The notes beneath the pieces are model-generated. The model made no database searches. It was not told the origin of the DNA and was given only the letters and a program-made list of their open reading frames with translations. Made by a program: the position numbers and the translations under genes. Below, piece after piece: positions 60,241 to 64,000 of a stretch of DNA of 64,000 nucleotides (position 1 is the first letter of the stretch; every line of letters begins with the position of its first letter). The DNA lies in the NCBI GenBank assembly GCA_964057225.1, contig OZ059897.1, positions 1,612,001 through 1,676,000 on the forward strand. Direction: 5' to 3'. Source of the stretch: Auanema rhodensis. Lineage: Eukaryota; Nematoda; Chromadorea; Rhabditida; Rhabditidae.

Positions 60241-63200
60241 ATGATGCATTAGTGTATGTTGAGTTTCCATGTACACTCAACATTGCTTCCAAAAACATTT
60301 TGACAAAAATTTTCCCGAAAAATTTCAAGATAATTTTACGAAAAGTAGATGTTTTTAGATTTCTTTTTTTAAGGCGAAGACGATGGACAATGTTATTCAA
60401 CGAAAAAATTAATTCTTCAGGGTGAAAATCGAGGATTTAAGTGTGAACTTATATCAGTTGATATCTCGGTGCATTTTTAAGCTAGCGCAAATCTGATAAC
60501 ACAGATCGACGCAGCTTAAAAATCCGCATCGAATGCACTATACTACATTGAGAAACGTTCAATACAAAAATTAGTTATGATCGTTTGAAAAATGATGCAT
60601 TAGTGTATGTTGAGTTTCCATGTACACTCAACATTGCTTCCAAAAACATTTTGACAAAAATTTTCCCGAAAAATTTCAAGATAATTTTACGAAAAGTAGA
60701 TGTTTTTAGATTTCTTTTTTTAAGGCGAAGACGATGGACAATGTTATTCAACGAAAAAATTAATTCTTCAGGGTGAAAATCGAGGATATAAGTGTGAACT
60801 TATATCAGTTGATATCTCGGTGCATTTTTAAGCTAGCGCAAATCTGATAACACAGATCGACGCAGTTTAAAAATCCGCATCGAATGCATTATACCACATT
60901 GAGAAACGCTCAATACAAAAGTTATTTATGATTGTTTGAAAAATGATGCATTAGTGTATGTTGAGTTTCCATGTACACTCAACATTGCTTCCAAAAACAT
61001 TTTGACAAAAATTTTCCCGAAAAATTTCAAGATAATTTTACGAAAAGTAGATGTTTTTAGATTTCTTTTTTTAAGGCGAAGACGATGGACAATGTTATTC
61101 AACGAAAAAATTAATTCTTCAGGGTGAAAATCGAGGATATAAGTGTGAACTTATATCAGTTGATATCTCGGTGCATTTTTAAGCTAGCGCAAATCTGATA
61201 ACACAGATCGACGCAGTTTAAAAATCCGCATCGAATGCATTATACCACATTGAGAAACGCTCAACACAAAAGTTATTTATGATTGTTTGAAAAATGATGC
61301 ATTAGTGTATGTTGAGTTTCCATGTACACTCAACATTGCTTCCAAAAACATTTTGACAAAAATTTTCCCGAAACATTTCAAGATAATTTTACGAAAAGTA
61401 GATGTTTTTAGATTTCTTTTTTTAAGGCGAAGACGATGGACAATGTTATTCAACGAAAAAATTAATTCTTCAGGGTGAAAATCGAGGATTTAAGTGTGAA
61501 CTTATATCAGTTGATATCTCGGTGCATTTTTAAGCTAGCGCAAATCTGATAACACAGATCGACGCAGCTTAAAAATCCGCATCGAATGCACTATACTACA
61601 TTGAGAAACGTTCAATACAAAAATTAGTTATGATCGTTTGAAAAATGATGCATTAGTGTATGTTGAGTTTCCATGTACACTCAACATTGCTTCCAAAAAC
61701 ATTTTGACAAAAATTTTCCCGAAAAATTTCAAGATAATTTTACGAAAAGTAGATGTTTTTAGATTTCTTTTTTTAAGGCGAAGACGATGGACAATGTTAT
61801 TCAACGAAAAAATTAATTCTTCAGGGTGAAAATCGAGGATTTAAGTGTGAACTTATATCAGTTGATATCTCGGTGCATTTTTAAGCTAGCGCAAATCTGA
61901 TAACACAGATCGACGCAGCTTAAAAATCCGCATCGAATGCACTATACTACATTGAGAAACGTTCAATACAAAAATTAGTTATGATCGTTTGGAAAATGAT
62001 GCATTAGTGTATGTTGAGTTTCCATGTACACTCAACATTGCTTCCAAAAACATTTTGACAAAAATTTTCCCGAAAAATTTCAAGATAATTTTACGAAAAG
62101 TAGATGTTTTTAGATTTCTTTTTTTAAGGCGAAGACGATGGACAATGTTATTCAACGAAAAAATTAATTCTTCAGGGTGAAAATCGAGGATTTAAGTGTG
62201 AATTTATATCAGTTGATATCTCGGTGCATTTTTAAGCTAGCGCAAATCTGATAACACAGATCGACGCAGCTTAAAAATCCGCATCGAATGCACTATACTA
62301 CATTGAGAAACGTTCAATACAAAAATTAGTTATGATCGTTTGAAAAATGATGCATTAGTGTATGTTGAGTTTCCATGTACACTCAACATTGCTTCCAAAA
62401 ACATTTTGACAAAAATTTTCCCGAAAAATTTCAAGATAATTTTACGAAAAGTAGATGTTTTTAGATTTCTTTTTTTAAGGCGAAGACGATGGACAATGTT
62501 ATTCAACGAAAAAATTAATTCTTCAGGGTGAAAATCGAGGATACAAGTGTGAACTTATATCAGTTGATATCTCGGTGCATTTTTAAGCTAGCGCAAATCT
62601 GATAACACAGATCGACGCAGCTTGAAAATCCGCATCGAATGCATTATACTACATTGAGAAACGTTCAATACAAAAATTATCTATGATTGTTCGAAAAATG
62701 ATGCATTAGTGTATGTTGAGTTTCCATGTACACTCAACATTGCTTCCAAAAACATTTTGACAAAAATTTTCCCGAAAAATTTCAAGATAATTTTACGAAA
62801 AGTAGATGTTTTTAGATTTCTTTTTTTAAGGCGAAGACGATGGACAATGTTATTCAACGAAAAAATTAATTCTTCAGGGTGAAAATCGAGGATTTAAGTG
62901 TGAACTTATATCAGTTGATATCTCGGTGCATTTTTAAGCTAGCGCAAATCTGATAACACAGATCGACGCAGCTTAAAAATCCGCATCGAATGCACTATAC
63001 TACATTGAGAAACGTTCAATACAAAAATTAGTTATGATCGTTTGAAAAATGATGCATTAGTGTATGTTGAGTTTCCATGTACACTCAACATTGCTTCCAA
63101 AAACATTTTGACAAAAATTTTCCCGAAAAATTTCAAGATAATTTTACGAAAAGTAGATGTTTTTAGATTTCTTTTTTTAAGGCGAAGACGATGGACAATG

Positions 63201-64000
63201 TTATTCAACGAAAAAATTAATTCTTCAGGGTGAAAATCGAGGATTTAAGTGTGAATTTATATCAGTTGATATCTCGGTGCATTTTTAAGCTAGCGCAAAT
63301 CTGATAACACAGATCGACGCAGCTTAAAAATCCGCATCGAATGCACTATACTACATTGAGAAACGTTCAATACAAAAATTAGTTATGATCGTTTGAAAAA
63401 TGATGCATTAGTGTATGTTGAGTTTCCATGTACACTCAACATTGCTTCCAAAAACATTTTGACAAAAATTTTCCCGAAAAATTTCAAGATAATTTCACGA
63501 AAAGTAGATGTTTTTAGATTCCTTTTTTCAAGGCGAAGACGATGAACAATGTTATTCAACGAAAAAATTAATTCTTCAGGGTGAAAATCGAGGATATAAG
63601 TGTGAACTTATATCAGTTGATATCTCGGTGCATTTTTAAGCTAGCGCAAATCTGATAACACAGATCGACGCAGTTTAAAAATCCGCATCGAATGCATTAT
63701 ACCACATTGAGAAACGCTCAATACAAAAGTTATTTATGATTGTTTGAAAAATGATGCATTAGTGTATGTTGAGTTTCCATGTACACTCAACATTGCTTCC
63801 AAAAACATTTTGACAAAAATTTTCCCGAAAAATTTCAAGATAATTTTACGAAAAGTAGATGTTTTTAGATTTCTTTTTTTAAGGCGAAGACGATGGACAA
63901 TGTTATTCAACGAAAAAATTAATTCTTCAGGGTGAAAATCGAGGATTTAAGTGTGAACTTATATCAGTTGATATCTCGGTGCATTTTTAAGCTAGCGCAA

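Larger units (their letters stand above)
34643..64000 (+). repeat. 351-bp satellite array, part right of the element (about 83.6 monomers)
   Basis: An exact 351-bp period throughout, except for a one-base insertion (CATTTTAAAAGCT) near 38010. Local subfamilies follow one another: about 34.9-37.4 kb with TTTTTGAATTTCTTTTATT; about 38-48 kb with many ACAAAAACTAGATG; about 50-64 kb with ACGAAAAGTAGATG. A 63-codon frame without its own upstream ATG crosses many monomers but is closed in others by TAATTTAAC or GATGGTAAATG, so it is not a gene. The array runs off the window end. I do not recognise the family by name. Confidence 0.97.

Noticed and set aside
34962-63935. Dozens of 63-codon frames, one per 351-bp monomer
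   Set aside because: They follow the satellite period and have no ATG at their start (the in-frame ATG comes late). They are closed in many monomers by TAATTTAAC or GGTAAATG. Their similarity reflects the repeat, not coding constraint.

Overview
The window is eukaryotic, satellite-rich heterochromatin. It holds two unrelated tandem satellites and one large palindromic mobile element inserted between two monomers of the second satellite. There are no bacterial genes, rRNA, tRNA or CRISPR. The AT-rich satellites, very short introns (39-48 nt candidates), TATCGATA (DRE/DREF-type) promoter motifs and CAAA/CAAAC-ATG start contexts suggest a higher dipteran, most likely a drosophilid. I cannot name the species.

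Layout: (1) 1-17429: about 96 head-to-tail copies of a ~181-bp satellite, with dimeric and trimeric higher-order repeats and block duplications. (2) 17430-18120: about four more copies of the same satellite in inverted orientation. (3) 18121-19684 and 34643-64000: an unrelated 351-bp satellite (about 4.5 plus 83.6 copies). It starts with a diverged, shortened edge monomer, and each monomer carries four dyad symmetries. (4) 19685-34636: a 14,952-bp element with perfect AGT...ACT ends, flanked by a 6-bp target duplication (TGCGTT).

The element is a giant inverted repeat. Two ~5.5-kb arms, almost identical, flank a core made of a 200-bp tandem repeat that itself switches orientation at about 26,500. 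Each arm carries the same genes, so every gene is present twice, facing opposite ways. From the tip inward these are: subterminal ~30-bp repeats; a possible 30-aa peptide gene; a two- or three-exon gene for a small Cys/His-rich (probably zinc-binding) protein; a complete 355-aa retroviral-type DDE integrase with a C-terminal chromodomain; and, just upstream of and overlapping the integrase, a three-exon gene for a 279-aa protein of unknown function. The integrase architecture, the 6-bp target duplication and the size point to the Polinton/Maverick class. DNA polymerase B, packaging ATPase, protease and capsid genes are absent. The element therefore looks like a fold-back derivative made from two copies of the same end of a Polinton, comparable to the snap-back defective genomes of protein-primed replicons.

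How the parts could work together (inference): the integrase can act on the intact AGT/ACT ends and its chromodomain could steer insertion into H3K9-methylated satellite chromatin, where this copy sits. Replication would need a polymerase supplied by an autonomous relative. Transcription through the palindrome would make a very long hairpin RNA.
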